Source: CAZKXU01 sp964556665
GTDB taxonomy: Bacteria; Bdellovibrionota_C; UBA2361; CAZKXU01
Direction of reading: 5' to 3'
Length of the DNA: 33,816 nt
NCBI GenBank assembly: GCA_964556665.1
Contig: CAZKXU010000029.1
Span: 1 to 33,816 of the forward strand
The position numbers and the translations under genes were made by a program. Position 1 is the stretch's first letter. Every line of letters begins with the position of its first letter. Positions 1 through 8,151 of the stretch are shown piece by piece. A model generated the notes under the pieces. That model was not told the origin of the DNA. It made no database searches and was given only the letters and a program-made list of their open reading frames with translations.

Positions 1-131
1 GTTTTCGGGCATTTTTCGCCTTTTCTTAGTTCGAACTGCTCTTTCTAGGTTTATTGGTCCTCGACCTAGACCGTGTCAAGGGCAGGGAAAAATCCTGGGC
101 GACCTAAGGTACTATTAATATGATAGTGAAT

Positions 132-278
132 GACAAAATAACGAAGCGTTATTTTGTCTGTTGGATTTTGACCATCCTTGGTCAAAATCCTCCTCGAATG
201 GCTTAAAACGGGTCCCGAAAGGCCCATTTTAAGCCATTCTCCGAGCCTTGCGGCTCGGCTGGCCATCCATCGCCAGCC
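132..278. repeat. Array of five consecutive hairpins
   Basis: Five inverted repeats follow one another almost without gaps. Arms are 132-143/147-158 (12 bp perfect), 163-174/179-190 (12 bp perfect, loop tcct), 196-214/221-239 (19-nt arms, one mismatch and one wobble), 241-247/252-258 (ccgagcc/ggctcgg), and 257-263/272-278 (ggctggc/gccagcc). The last two share two bases and compete. The block begins just after the stop codon of the minus-strand kinase gene, so it would form the 3' end of that operon's transcript. No T-run typical of an intrinsic terminator follows. It may be a transcript-end stabiliser, a REP-like cluster or a mobile-element remnant. Positions 1-131 hold only a weak further stem (44-50/64-70) and no gene I can support. 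Confidence 0.75.
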
Positions 279-286
279 TATAGCTG

Positions 287-1858
287 TTAGTTTAGAGTTC
301 TACCTAAAACATCAGAAGATTCTAGGCTAGTGCTTTGATTTTTAGGGTTATCATTACTACTCTCGCTAAGAGGAAGACGCACCATAAATGTCGTTCCTTT
401 ACCATATTCACTTTCGAAACTTATCGTTCCACCATGCTTTCCTACAACGATTGCATACGACAATGTTAAGCCTTGACCACTTCCACGTCCAACTTCCTTA
501 GTAGTAAAAAATGGATTAAAGATCATTCCCTTTATTTCTTCAGGTATTCCGATACCGCTATCAATCACTTTCATCAATATAGAATGACCATCTAATGCAG
601 TTTCAATCTTGATAACTCCCTCAGCAGTTTTATCTCTCTTCTTACGGTCTGATATTGCGTGAGCGGCGTTTACCAGTAAATTTAATATCACTTGCGACAG
701 CTCTCCACGACATGCAGTAATTGATGGCAAATTAGGATCTAATTTACAATCAATTATTGCTACATCCTTCCATTCATTTCGTGCTAGTACCAAGGATGTT
801 TCTATTGCTTCATTTAAGTCCATCAAAGCTTTTTCATCACTACCACGGTATGTGAAAGACTTCATCGCCTTTACTATTTGAACAACTCTATCCACACCTT
901 CACGAGACTGCTTCAATGCACCTGGAAGCTCATCTAGGACGAACTCAAGATCAATGTCCTGAGCACGCTTGTTAATTAGGTCTAGATGTTCACTAATCTG
1001 CTTGCTCTCTCGGAGTTCGCTTTTATGGCTTAAATTCTCATACTCCATTATTATAGTTATTATGTCAGAGATGGACTTTTGAACAAATTGCAAGTTGTCC
1101 CCTATAAATTGGATTGGTGTATTGATTTCGTGTGCAATACCAGAGGCGAGCTGTCCTATCGACTCAAGCTTCTGGGCCTGTAAAAGTCGAGCTTCTAGCA
1201 TTTTACGCTCACTCACATCCCGTAGAATTACTATATAATTTTCCTTGCCTAATAGCCTAGATTTGCTTATGCCCAATTCCAGTTCAAGCTGAGTACCATT
1301 CTGTCGCTTACCTACCACGCTCCAATTTAGCTTTACGGTTCTGTCTGCGACACTAAACAAGGCATCCAGTCCACCTTGTACTATATCGCATATGTTCATA
1401 GTACAGAGATCTGAAATTTTATACCCCAACATCTGTTCACAGGCATAATTAGCTGAATTAATACCGCCATGCATATCAGTTGTCATAATACCATCAGTAG
1501 CTGATTCAATTATAGCATTCGCGCGCTGCTTTTCATCCTCTATTTTTGTAGCGGCTTGCATCATGAGCTTAGAGTTCTTGATTAAGGATCGTTTCTGGAG
1601 TTTACGTTCCTCCTCAAGCCTATCTACCTTACGCTGCAGATCCTTTACAAGCTCTGACTCCTCTAAAGATTTAGTACGCAACGTGTTGTAGTTGGATTTA
1701 ATAAATATAGTGGATAAGTAAGTAGCTAGTAATAGTATCATTCCAAAAAGGAGCCCCAGATCTAGCAGGTTATAATGGCTAGCTAGAGCCAATGATAGCA
1801 GTACTATGGACAATATAATCGATGTAGCTCTTCCCTTTCCTTTGATCATAGGATTCAA
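287..1858 (-). CDS. Membrane-anchored PAS sensor histidine kinase
   Basis: A 523-residue histidine kinase, last gene of the minus-strand signalling operon. Two hydrophobic segments (about 12-30 and 32-53) place the N-terminus in the inner membrane with hardly any periplasmic loop. They are followed by a charged, coiled-coil-like stretch (about 62-115) and a PAS domain (about 113-218). The phospho-acceptor is H243 in GIAHEINTPIQ. The ATP-binding domain shows the N box (NLLVNAAHAI), G1 (DSGIGIP), F box (NPFFTTK) and G2 (GRGSGQGLTL). It begins 13 bases after the previous kinase gene ends and is clearly its paralogue, sharing the HEINTPIQFIGDNL block. With no large periplasmic domain the signal is probably sensed in the membrane or cytosol. 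Its cognate receivers are probably the three response regulators upstream in the operon (inference). Confidence 0.93.
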   Translation of the reverse strand: MNPMIKGKGRATSIILSIVLLSLALASHYNLLDLGLLFGMILLLATYLSTIFIKSNYNTLRTKSLEESELVKDLQRKVDRLEEERKLQKRSLIKNSKLMMQAATKIEDEKQRANAIIESATDGIMTTDMHGGINSANYACEQMLGYKISDLCTMNICDIVQGGLDALFSVADRTVKLNWSVVGKRQNGTQLELELGISKSRLLGKENYIVILRDVSERKMLEARLLQAQKLESIGQLASGIAHEINTPIQFIGDNLQFVQKSISDIITIIMEYENLSHKSELRESKQISEHLDLINKRAQDIDLEFVLDELPGALKQSREGVDRVVQIVKAMKSFTYRGSDEKALMDLNEAIETSLVLARNEWKDVAIIDCKLDPNLPSITACRGELSQVILNLLVNAAHAISDRKKRDKTAEGVIKIETALDGHSILMKVIDSGIGIPEEIKGMIFNPFFTTKEVGRGSGQGLTLSYAIVVGKHGGTISFESEYGKGTTFMVRLPLSESSNDNPKNQSTSLESSDVLGRTLN

Positions 1859-1871
1859 TATCTACTGCAAG

Positions 1872-3125
1872 CTAAGTTCCTCTAACATTAATTGGCAACT
1901 TGATAATGAAGGTAGTTCCCTTACTTATCTCACTTTCAAAGTTTAAAGTCCCGCCATGTTTATCAACTATTACCGATCGAGCGATTGTCAGCCCCTGGCC
2001 TGTTCCCTTGCCTACCGGCTTGGTTGTAAAAAACGGCTCAAAAATCTTATCTCTAATGTGCAATGGTATTCCCATGCCATTATCAGAGATTCTAATCTCT
2101 ACAAAGTTCGAATCATGGCGAGTTGATATCTTAATTTTACCACTTGCAATTTTCTTAGCATTAATAGCATCAGCAATTGCATGTGCAGCATTCACAATTA
2201 AATTCAAACTAACTTGATTTATTTCCCCTGGTAAACAGGCGACTAAAGGTAGATCCGAGTCGAACTCCTTCACTATCTCAGCTACATACTTCCACTCATT
2301 TGTACTTACGGTAATAGCGCTTTCAAGAAGCTTATTTAAATCTACTGATTGCTTGGAGTCAGAGCCAGGATGAGAGAATTCCTTCATTGCACGCACTATC
2401 TTGGCAACTTTTTCCACTCCCTGCAGTGATTGAGCAATCGCTTTTGGAATTTCATCTCTTAAATAATCGGAATCAATATTAGGATGCGGATTGGAGTTGC
2501 TATTCTTGTTCAAGTCTAGTTTCAAAAGTGGAGACATTTCATTGAATGAGTCCTCTAAAAACCTAAGATTATCTCCAATAAACTGAATTGGTGTGTTAAT
2601 TTCATGAGCAATGCCTGCTGCCAAACGTCCAACAGATTCTAGTTTTTCCGATTGAAGCAATTGGGTCTCCATCATCTTGCGCTCTCTTAGATCGGATACT
2701 ACGCATAAAAATCCTTCAATCTGTTTAGAGCTATCAAAAAGCAGTGAACCACTTAAGAGAACTGCTATCCTCTCCCCTTGTTTGCCCTTAAATGATGTCT
2801 CAACTTTTACAGCACGTGCCCTAAAACTCTCCGTACTTCCTGCCGGTTCACCGAAGATTTTGTATAGATCAAAGATCCCACTAACTGAGACTCCACTAAG
2901 ACTCCCCTTTTCATACCCAAGTAGTACTTCTGCACTACTATTGGCTTGAATGATTTTCAAATCACGGCCAATTAGGATTACACTATCCAGCATTCCCTCT
3001 ATGACCTGATCGAAGTAAGCATTGAGTTTACATCTCTTCGAACGCTCTGCTGCAAGCGCCTGCTCTAACGCAGCGATTCGAGCCTGTGATTCTATTGCTA
3101 AATTCCCTGAATTAGTTTTATCCAT
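1872..3125 (-). CDS. Cytosolic PAS sensor histidine kinase
   Basis: A 417-residue histidine kinase with no membrane segment. A short N-terminal helix rich in Ala/Glu (about 10-40) leads into a PAS domain (about 40-150). Next come the dimerisation/phospho-acceptor helix with H174 in GIAHEINTPIQ, and an HATPase domain with N box (NLIVNAAHAIAD), G1 (DNGMGIP), F box (EPFFTTK) and G2 (GKGTGQGLTI). It lies between a stand-alone receiver gene (34 bases upstream) and a membrane-bound paralogue (13 bases downstream), so the two kinases probably arose by duplication. The linker between the H box and the catalytic domain is Asn/Ser-rich and shorter than in the paralogue. Both could feed the same receivers, one reporting a membrane signal and one a cytosolic signal (inference). 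Confidence 0.93.
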   Translation of the reverse strand: MDKTNSGNLAIESQARIAALEQALAAERSKRCKLNAYFDQVIEGMLDSVILIGRDLKIIQANSSAEVLLGYEKGSLSGVSVSGIFDLYKIFGEPAGSTESFRARAVKVETSFKGKQGERIAVLLSGSLLFDSSKQIEGFLCVVSDLRERKMMETQLLQSEKLESVGRLAAGIAHEINTPIQFIGDNLRFLEDSFNEMSPLLKLDLNKNSNSNPHPNIDSDYLRDEIPKAIAQSLQGVEKVAKIVRAMKEFSHPGSDSKQSVDLNKLLESAITVSTNEWKYVAEIVKEFDSDLPLVACLPGEINQVSLNLIVNAAHAIADAINAKKIASGKIKISTRHDSNFVEIRISDNGMGIPLHIRDKIFEPFFTTKPVGKGTGQGLTIARSVIVDKHGGTLNFESEISKGTTFIIKLPINVRGT

Positions 3126-3159
3126 TTAGTCACACAATTATTAAACTTTGAAAATGCAA

Positions 3160-3735
3160 CTATCGCCTAAACTTCATTTCAATTTTAGCGAGAGCTTGAT
3201 TGGCCTCTTCTAATGCCTGATCTAAGCTGAGATCTCCATTAATTATTACTGCTCCAGTCGAGCTGCGCTCCACATGTGAGATACCTGGATTCTCTCGCTC
3301 AATCGCATCAATATAATTGGACTGCATCTCCATAATAGAGATCATTCTCCTAGTTTGAGATATTAGTTCACGTTGCTTAAGCCCATCGCGTATGGCAAGT
3401 GCTAGATCTATTTCATTGCAAGGTTTGGTAAAGAAACGATAGATCTCCCCGCGATTAATTGCACTTAGTGCAGTTTCGAGACTTGCCTTACCTGTCAACA
3501 TAAGCCTCACAGTCTCAGGGAAACGTTCGCGTACAATTGGCAGTAAATCGGTACCAGACATTCCAGGCATCTCCTCGTCTGTTACAATGACACTAAAAGT
3601 TATTCCTTCTAAAAGCTCTAAAGCCTTAGCAGCGCTGCAAGCAGTGAAAATACTATATGGCTCTTTACGCAACACGCGTTTGAGTCCATCAACAATTGAG
3701 ATATCATCATCTACCAATAAAACATTCTGGTTCAT
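3160..3735 (-). CDS. Response regulator, receiver plus unassigned helical tail
   Basis: 191 residues. The receiver domain fills about 1-125 with the acidic pocket DDD at 9-11, phospho-acceptor D53 (VTDEEMPGM), T81 and K104 (FFTKPC), so phosphotransfer chemistry looks intact. The remaining 65 or so residues are mostly helical and charged, without a helix-turn-helix or enzyme motif I recognise. The start is well supported: AGGAGG lies a few bases before the ATG. It sits 18 bases after the REC/HD-GYP-like gene and 34 bases before the cytosolic kinase gene, in one operon. The best functional reading is a phosphate-dependent adaptor or phosphate sink. It resembles the 194-residue regulator at 6495-7079 in layout and tail length. 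Confidence 0.9.
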   Translation of the reverse strand: MNQNVLLVDDDISIVDGLKRVLRKEPYSIFTACSAAKALELLEGITFSVIVTDEEMPGMSGTDLLPIVRERFPETVRLMLTGKASLETALSAINRGEIYRFFTKPCNEIDLALAIRDGLKQRELISQTRRMISIMEMQSNYIDAIERENPGISHVERSSTGAVIINGDLSLDQALEEANQALAKIEMKFRR

Positions 3736-3753
3736 AATGCCTCCTTCAAAAAA

Positions 3754-4938
3754 TCATTTATCTATAGGGATTAAACAGTCAACTTGCATCGGCTCTTTTA
3801 TTCCTACAAGTTGTGCATAATTTATGATGCGCTCATGTAATGCTTTAGTTATCTCCGTCCCTGCAGAGATCAATAAAACACCATCCTTAGTTTCAACATT
3901 CGCCATCAATATTTGCCCAGCAACTAATTGCGTAGTATGCACTTCAAATATTTCTGTTTGCTGTGCTGTAGCCGCATTCTCCTTCATTCCTCCAAATATT
4001 TTAATTACAACTCTTAGGAGCTCTGGATCATATTGACCTTGCCTATTCACCATTTTTCCAAATACTTTGGATAGGTCTCCTAATTCTGCCTCTAACTGCA
4101 CGGTATCTTTTATTATGCGTAACAGTCGCGCCCCTATTGGTATGCTTTCACCTGCACGTTGCTCCGATGGAAATCCTGTGCCATCAAAGTTTTTATTTTG
4201 ATAAAATATAATTTCTGAAATGTTTTCTAGACGTGGAATATTTGAGATTAACAGGAAACCAACCTCTGGTATTTTCTGAACTACCTTCTGCTCTTCTTCT
4301 GTAAGTGCATAGCCTTTACGCACTTTCGCAGACACATTAGAAGGCACCGTTACAAAGCCAATATTTGATAGCATTGCTGCAAGTTCTATTTCCCATGAAT
4401 TAGTTAGTTTAAGTTCAGCGCATACTCTTTGAATTGGTTCACGCATTTTCTTTGTATTGGCGAATGAAATTGGATCTATAAAGGTTAGCAAGTCAGTCAG
4501 CAACTTAATGCTTCCACTTAAAGTATTTTGCAACAACTCCCTTTCAGCTGTGACTAATCTGTATTGTACTAAAGCATCATCAAAAGCTTTCTGAATCTCC
4601 TCTGTACTAGAAGGCTTATTTAAAAATCTAAATATACTTCCTTCGTTAACAGCTCTTGCTGCAGTCTCTTGGTCAGAGTTTCCTGTCAGCATCATTCGTA
4701 CTGTTTCAGGGGATATTTTTTTAACTTCTTTTAAAAATGTTATGCCATCCATCTCCGGCATCCGCATATCTGAGAGAACTACAGCATACGGGCCATTGTC
4801 TCTGATCATTTGCAGCCCTTGTTCAGGTCCAACAGCTAACTCTAAAGTATACTTATTACGCAGCTGCCTCTTAAGGGCATCAAGAATTGCCGACTCATCA
4901 TCAACACAAAGAATTTTTACCCCTACGACTTTTGCCAA
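3754..4938 (-). CDS. Response regulator with degenerate HD-GYP domain
   Basis: 394 residues. The receiver (about 5-125) has D57 (LSDMRMPEMDG), T85 and K108. Residues from about 140 to 330 have the outline of an HD-GYP cyclic-di-GMP phosphodiesterase: helices up to ELAAML, a TEEEQKVVQKIPEVG stretch, then FDGTGFP and IPIGARLLRI. The metal ligands are missing. The HD pair is S191-N192, the upstream histidine region reads FANTKK, and the usual HHE before the GYP loop is YQN (246-248). The GYP triad itself is GFP. Known active HD-GYP enzymes need those residues, so this is probably a binding or scaffold domain. The start is TTG at 4938, with GAGGAG about 11 bases upstream and no in-frame ATG available, and the gene overlaps the end of the REC-HDOD gene by 16 bases, suggesting translational coupling. 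Confidence 0.88.
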   Translation of the reverse strand: MAKVVGVKILCVDDESAILDALKRQLRNKYTLELAVGPEQGLQMIRDNGPYAVVLSDMRMPEMDGITFLKEVKKISPETVRMMLTGNSDQETAARAVNEGSIFRFLNKPSSTEEIQKAFDDALVQYRLVTAERELLQNTLSGSIKLLTDLLTFIDPISFANTKKMREPIQRVCAELKLTNSWEIELAAMLSNIGFVTVPSNVSAKVRKGYALTEEEQKVVQKIPEVGFLLISNIPRLENISEIIFYQNKNFDGTGFPSEQRAGESIPIGARLLRIIKDTVQLEAELGDLSKVFGKMVNRQGQYDPELLRVVIKIFGGMKENAATAQQTEIFEVHTTQLVAGQILMANVETKDGVLLISAGTEITKALHERIINYAQLVGIKEPMQVDCLIPIDK

Positions 4939-6086
4939 GTCTCTAATCTCTCCTCAAGTCCAAGTTTTATTAAATGCCCCATATCAACTTCCTTAGCCTG
5001 CGGATCTCCTGCTAAGTGATAAGCAAGATAATCAGCAGCATAAACTGCTGTAGCAATATCAAACTGTGTGCTCGAAGGATTGTGATGAGTCAATGCCGCC
5101 TTTTCTAAGGCAGGTGGAAGCCCCCAAAGAGCCAAAAGATAGCTACCAACTTCTGGATGAGCTGCACCAAAAAATCCTCTTTCTATCTCACAAAATCGCG
5201 CATCCGTACTCTCCAGCGTTTTAATCATCTGAGAGTACTGCTCAGGAAATGAAGTTAGGAAAATTAACCTACCTACATCATGTAGTAGTCCTGCTGTATA
5301 ATATATATCATGTTCTTTGTTAGATACTTTCTCAATCGTAGCTATGCGTTTGCTAAAGTTTGCTACCTCAATTGAGTGATTGTTAACTGCTCTGACTAAT
5401 TCTGCTACGGCAATAGTTTCATTGGGTGGTGATACAAAAGTACCAGCATTAGTTAGACTCCTTAATAAGTCTACGCCTAGTACATCAACTGCACTGTAAA
5501 CACTCGCTATCATCCTCGGCGTTCCAAAGAATGCAGAATTTACAAGCTGTAATACTTGTGTAGCAAGTCCAACGTCAGTAGCCACTATTTCTGAAATTGT
5601 AGCGATTGAAGGCACTGCCGATTTAAGCTCTGCTTTTAATCGCTCAAGGTGTGTGCTTTGACAGTGTAAAACCGTAATTTGCGAAACTAATTCTTTGAGA
5701 TCATCTGATGGCAATATGTCTCTAGAGCCACAAGCTCTATCTACTACTTTTTTCAAAAACTCTGAGTCACACGGCTTGGCCAAATATTGATGAGTTGATC
5801 CAATAGCCGTCGTTATAAGATCTAAATCTGCCTGGCCTGAAAGAATAATACGTACACTGCGTGGACATATAGTCTTAACCTCTCTTAGTAGCTCTGCACC
5901 ACTCATCGTAGGCATACGCATGTCACTTACTATTACATCAAAACACTGTGACCTCATTTTTTCCAACGCTTCTCCCGGAGACGAGGCGAAGGTCATATCC
6001 CAACTATCTCGCATAGAACGCAGCATTCGTCTAAGCCCATCAAGCAGCGATTTATCATCATCTACGAAAAGTACCTGTTCCCTCAT
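4923..6086 (-). CDS. REC-HDOD response regulator
   Basis: 387 residues and the first gene of the operon. The receiver (1-120) has D10/D11, phospho-acceptor D55 (VSDMRMP), S83 and K104. An HDOD domain follows (about 130-340), recognisable by QVLQLVNSAFFG, YSAVDVLGVDLLRSL, GLLHDVGRL with H269-D270, the AAHPEVGSYLL segment and H334-H335. HDOD proteins are known as non-transcriptional signalling modules in taxis, pilus and differentiation pathways; their biochemical activity is often unclear. The HD pair is kept here, unlike in the next gene. The ATG at 6086 lacks a close ribosome-binding site: the obvious AGGAGG (6113-6118) lies 26 bases upstream and directly abuts an ATG-TAA codon pair. Confidence 0.92.
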   Translation of the reverse strand: MREQVLFVDDDKSLLDGLRRMLRSMRDSWDMTFASSPGEALEKMRSQCFDVIVSDMRMPTMSGAELLREVKTICPRSVRIILSGQADLDLITTAIGSTHQYLAKPCDSEFLKKVVDRACGSRDILPSDDLKELVSQITVLHCQSTHLERLKAELKSAVPSIATISEIVATDVGLATQVLQLVNSAFFGTPRMIASVYSAVDVLGVDLLRSLTNAGTFVSPPNETIAVAELVRAVNNHSIEVANFSKRIATIEKVSNKEHDIYYTAGLLHDVGRLIFLTSFPEQYSQMIKTLESTDARFCEIERGFFGAAHPEVGSYLLALWGLPPALEKAALTHHNPSSTQFDIATAVYAADYLAYHLAGDPQAKEVDMGHLIKLGLEERLETWQKS

Positions 6087-6106
6087 ACGTACAAATTCGG
6101 AGTTAT

Positions 6107-6118
6107 TTACATCCTCCT
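6107..6118 (-). promoter_or_regulatory. Strong SD followed by start-stop codon pair
   Basis: On the minus strand AGGAGG (6113-6118) is followed at once by ATG TAA (6107-6112), 26 bases before the ATG of the REC-HDOD gene. No in-frame ATG, GTG or TTG lies at normal spacing from this SD. The site could be a ribosome standby or start-stop element controlling the operon, or simply a chance match. The arrangement is read directly; a regulatory role is inference. Confidence 0.35.
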
Positions 6119-6199
6119 TTAGCTATTGCGCCTATAAACTTTAGTAAATTCAACCAGATGCTTAGCGATTTGAACTGCCTATAATAGCCCTATATCTAA

Positions 6200-6385
6200 C
6201 TAGACCTTCGCCAAATAAGTTTTTTCACGTATAGCGCGCAGCGTTGCCCCAGATTGGCACGCCTCGGAAGGAGGAAATCCGCAGCAATACTGGAGTATTG
6301 CGAGGATTTTCCGACTGAGAAGCGTGACAAGGTGGGGCAACGATGTGATGCTAGACGTGAAAAAACTTATTTGGAGGAGCACTAG
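6200..6385. mobile_element. 178-bp foldback element, copy 1 (MITE-like)
   Basis: A non-coding element of 178 bp (6204-6381) bounded by CTAG on both sides. The ends form a long inverted repeat: ccaaataagttttttcacgt near the left end is the exact reverse complement of the stretch near the right end. Inside are further nested stems (cgttgcccca/tggggcaacg, and an apical caatact/agtattg stem). The sequence matches copy 2 at 7124-7301 except for the first two bases. No transposase in the window has these ends. Known analogy: MITEs mobilised in trans by an IS that duplicates a short target; here CTAG would be that duplication. Chance ORFs across it on both strands are not genes. Confidence 0.8.
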
Positions 6386-6494
6386 CCACCCTGTCTCACA
6401 ACACATGAAAGTGCGAATAAAGGCATAAGATAACAGACAGAGAGTACTAAACCCTGCGAGTTTCTACTGAAAATGATAGTTGCGGATAGAAATA

Positions 6495-7079
6495 TTAATT
6501 ACTTGCACTAATCCTTCGCTCGAAAGATTCTGATGCAATCTTTAAAGCAGCGATTAGATCTTCTACTTTCCTAGATCTCCAAGTATTAGGTGACTGTAAG
6601 ATGGCAGCCAAATTGACCTGCCCTGTGTTATTCTCATTTTCTGATGCAGTAGTATACAGAAAGTTGTTTTCTACGTTTCTCAATAGCCTCTCAACCTCTA
6701 ATAGCAAGGATCTTTGAACTAACCCTTCGTTTATCGCAGCAACAATCTCTTGGGCGTTGCATGGCTTCAGGAAGAAGCGGAAAACCTGGGCTTGATTTAA
6801 AGCACGTACAACTGAACCGATCTCTGGATTACCACTTAACATCATGCGAACTGTATTAGGATAGGAATTTTTAATTTGCGTTAAAAATTCAACTCCTCTC
6901 ATTCCAGGCATTTTCTCATCAGAGACAACTACATCAAACTGCCTTTCTTTAAACATTGCAAAGGCTTGATTAGCAGAGGTAGCCGAATATATCTCAAAAT
7001 TCTCAGACCTGAGTACCCTTTTAATGCCTTCTATTAAATTACGATCATCGTCTACAAGCAAAATTGCTATCTTATCCAT
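6495..7079 (-). CDS. Response regulator, receiver plus unassigned tail
   Basis: 194 residues. The receiver spans about 1-125 with D10-D12, phospho-acceptor D54 (VSDEKMPGM), S82 (MMLSG) and K105 (FFLKPC). The tail of about 70 residues is helical and has no DNA-binding motif. It is similar in plan to the 191-residue regulator at 3160-3735. It is flanked by two near-identical foldback elements. Before their insertion it probably sat directly upstream of the five-gene signalling operon on the same strand. There is no good ribosome-binding site before its ATG; a disrupted small ORF would have ended five bases upstream, which suggests it was once translated by coupling. The intervals 6386-6494 and 6120-6199 hold nothing I can assign. 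Confidence 0.9.
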   Translation of the reverse strand: MDKIAILLVDDDRNLIEGIKRVLRSENFEIYSATSANQAFAMFKERQFDVVVSDEKMPGMRGVEFLTQIKNSYPNTVRMMLSGNPEIGSVVRALNQAQVFRFFLKPCNAQEIVAAINEGLVQRSLLLEVERLLRNVENNFLYTTASENENNTGQVNLAAILQSPNTWRSRKVEDLIAALKIASESFERRISASN

Positions 7080-7084
7080 ATATT

Positions 7085-7428
7085 CTAATATTTAACATAG
7101 GTTGAAGTAACATCAAGAGCTAGTGCTTCGCCAAATAAGTTTTTTCACGTATAGCGCGCAGCGTTGCCCCAGATTGGCACGCCTCGGAAGGAGGAAATCC
7201 GCAGCAATACTGGAGTATTGCGAGGATTTTCCGACTGAGAAGCGTGACAAGGTGGGGCAACGATGTGATGCTAGACGTGAAAAAACTTATTTGGAGGAGC
7301 ACTAGCTTAAATTCATCCGTCATCTTGTCTCCAATGGCATTAAGATTATCATGCTCATTTAAGGTGATATTCCCTATTGAGTATAAAACTTTATAAAACA
7401 AAACTTGCAACATGCAAAGAATTAGCAT
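7085..7428 (-). pseudogene. Small ORF split by foldback element copy 2
   Basis: On the minus strand a GGGAGG site stands 6 bases before an ATG at 7428, opening a frame with a hydrophobic start (MLILCMLQVLFYK) and a polar continuation ending TDEFKL at the element. If the 178-bp element and one CTAG are removed, the frame continues as ALDVTSTYVKY and stops at TAG (7085-7087), five bases before the ATG of the receiver gene. The restored product would be 53 residues, possibly a small membrane protein or leader peptide coupled to the regulator. At present the frame runs into the element and makes a 102-residue read-through. A TATTAT hexamer just upstream could be its -10. I do not recognise the family. 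Confidence 0.5.
7120..7305. mobile_element. 178-bp foldback element, copy 2 (MITE-like)
   Basis: Same element and orientation as copy 1, at 7124-7301 with CTAG at 7120-7123 and 7302-7305. Here the terminal inverted repeat is complete: tgcttcgccaaataag at the left pairs with cttatttggaggagca at the right with two mismatches and continues inward to acgt, about 27 bp in all. Near identity to copy 1 across 178 bp of non-coding DNA indicates recent movement or gene conversion. The rest of the gap up to the prepilin gene (7429-7676) contains nothing else I can support. Confidence 0.82.
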
Positions 7429-7676
7429 TTATTGCCTCCCCTCAAGGTATAATAACTTAAGTAATGATGGCTAGAGCTGAAAAGAGTCTAATAGATGGGG
7501 ATAGTTTAGGGAGATATTTCGACAGTAGCTACCTTCTAGAGCCTCTCTTAATTTGAATGGACACATCCTGCCTTTCTATTGATCAAGTTATATAAGAATT
7601 GGAGGATAAGGCTAGGTAATAGGATATGGTGTGCTGAGCATTTAAGCAAATCTTCTGAAATGACGATAATCTGAGC

Positions 7677-8141
7677 GTGAAAGAGCATCTAAACCGTAAT
7701 GGTAATAATAGCGGCTATACGATTATTGAGCTGATGGTTGTACTGAGTATTGGCGCAGTACTAACCTACACTGCTATTATAAATCAATGGCAACTTAGAA
7801 AATCTGCAAGCCGCGTTGCAGCGCAGAGTGATTATCGTCACGTTAAAACAGGCATATACGCAATCGACGCGGACCCCGAATCTGTTACCACGTTTGATAT
7901 TGAAACTCAGTTAGGACCAGGTCCATTACCACCTCCACTTGATAAAATCTCATTAAGTAAAAATATACAGCTCGATTATGCACGCCGCAGTGAGGTGACA
8001 TTTACCGAGGGAGAGGGTGATTCCGCACGAACAATCACAGCCTACCTAACTCAATACCAATTACGTACTGCTGTAGCACGTCGCATATTCCGCTACTGGG
8101 ATAGAAATGGTGAAGTCGTTGAGCAGGAGATTGCCTACTAG
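7677..8141 (+). CDS. Type IV prepilin-like (pseudopilin) protein
   Basis: 154 residues. A 13-residue polar leader ends in SG, followed by YTIIELMVVLSIGAVL, the class III signal of type IV pilins and type II secretion pseudopilins: cleavage after Gly, then an aromatic residue at +1, Glu at +5 and a hydrophobic helix. The +1 residue is Tyr instead of the usual Phe. The globular part contains a Pro-rich patch (GPGPLPPP) and ends in a charged strand. The start is GTG at 7677, the first start codon after an in-frame stop; no clear SD is visible. It is probably a minor pilin or pseudopilin, which fits the PilB/GspE ATPase at 13114. No prepilin peptidase, PilC or secretin gene is in the window. Confidence 0.78.
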   Translation: MKEHLNRNGNNSGYTIIELMVVLSIGAVLTYTAIINQWQLRKSASRVAAQSDYRHVKTGIYAIDADPESVTTFDIETQLGPGPLPPPLDKISLSKNIQLDYARRSEVTFTEGEGDSARTITAYLTQYQLRTAVARRIFRYWDRNGEVVEQEIAY

Positions 8142-8151
8142 GAATAATTTT

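Noticed and set aside
66..266. 66-residue open frame on the minus strand
   Set aside because: It is made entirely of the hairpin array and has no SD or family-like sequence.
132..278. Integron attC site or CRISPR array
   Set aside because: No integrase or core-site pair is visible, and the hairpins differ in sequence with no regular spacers.
6200..6406. Open frames on both strands through the foldback elements, including 7123-7305
   Set aside because: They consist of the repeat itself, recur wherever the repeat does, and are inverted-repeat artefacts. Only the SD-led start outside the element at 7428 was kept, as a broken ORF.
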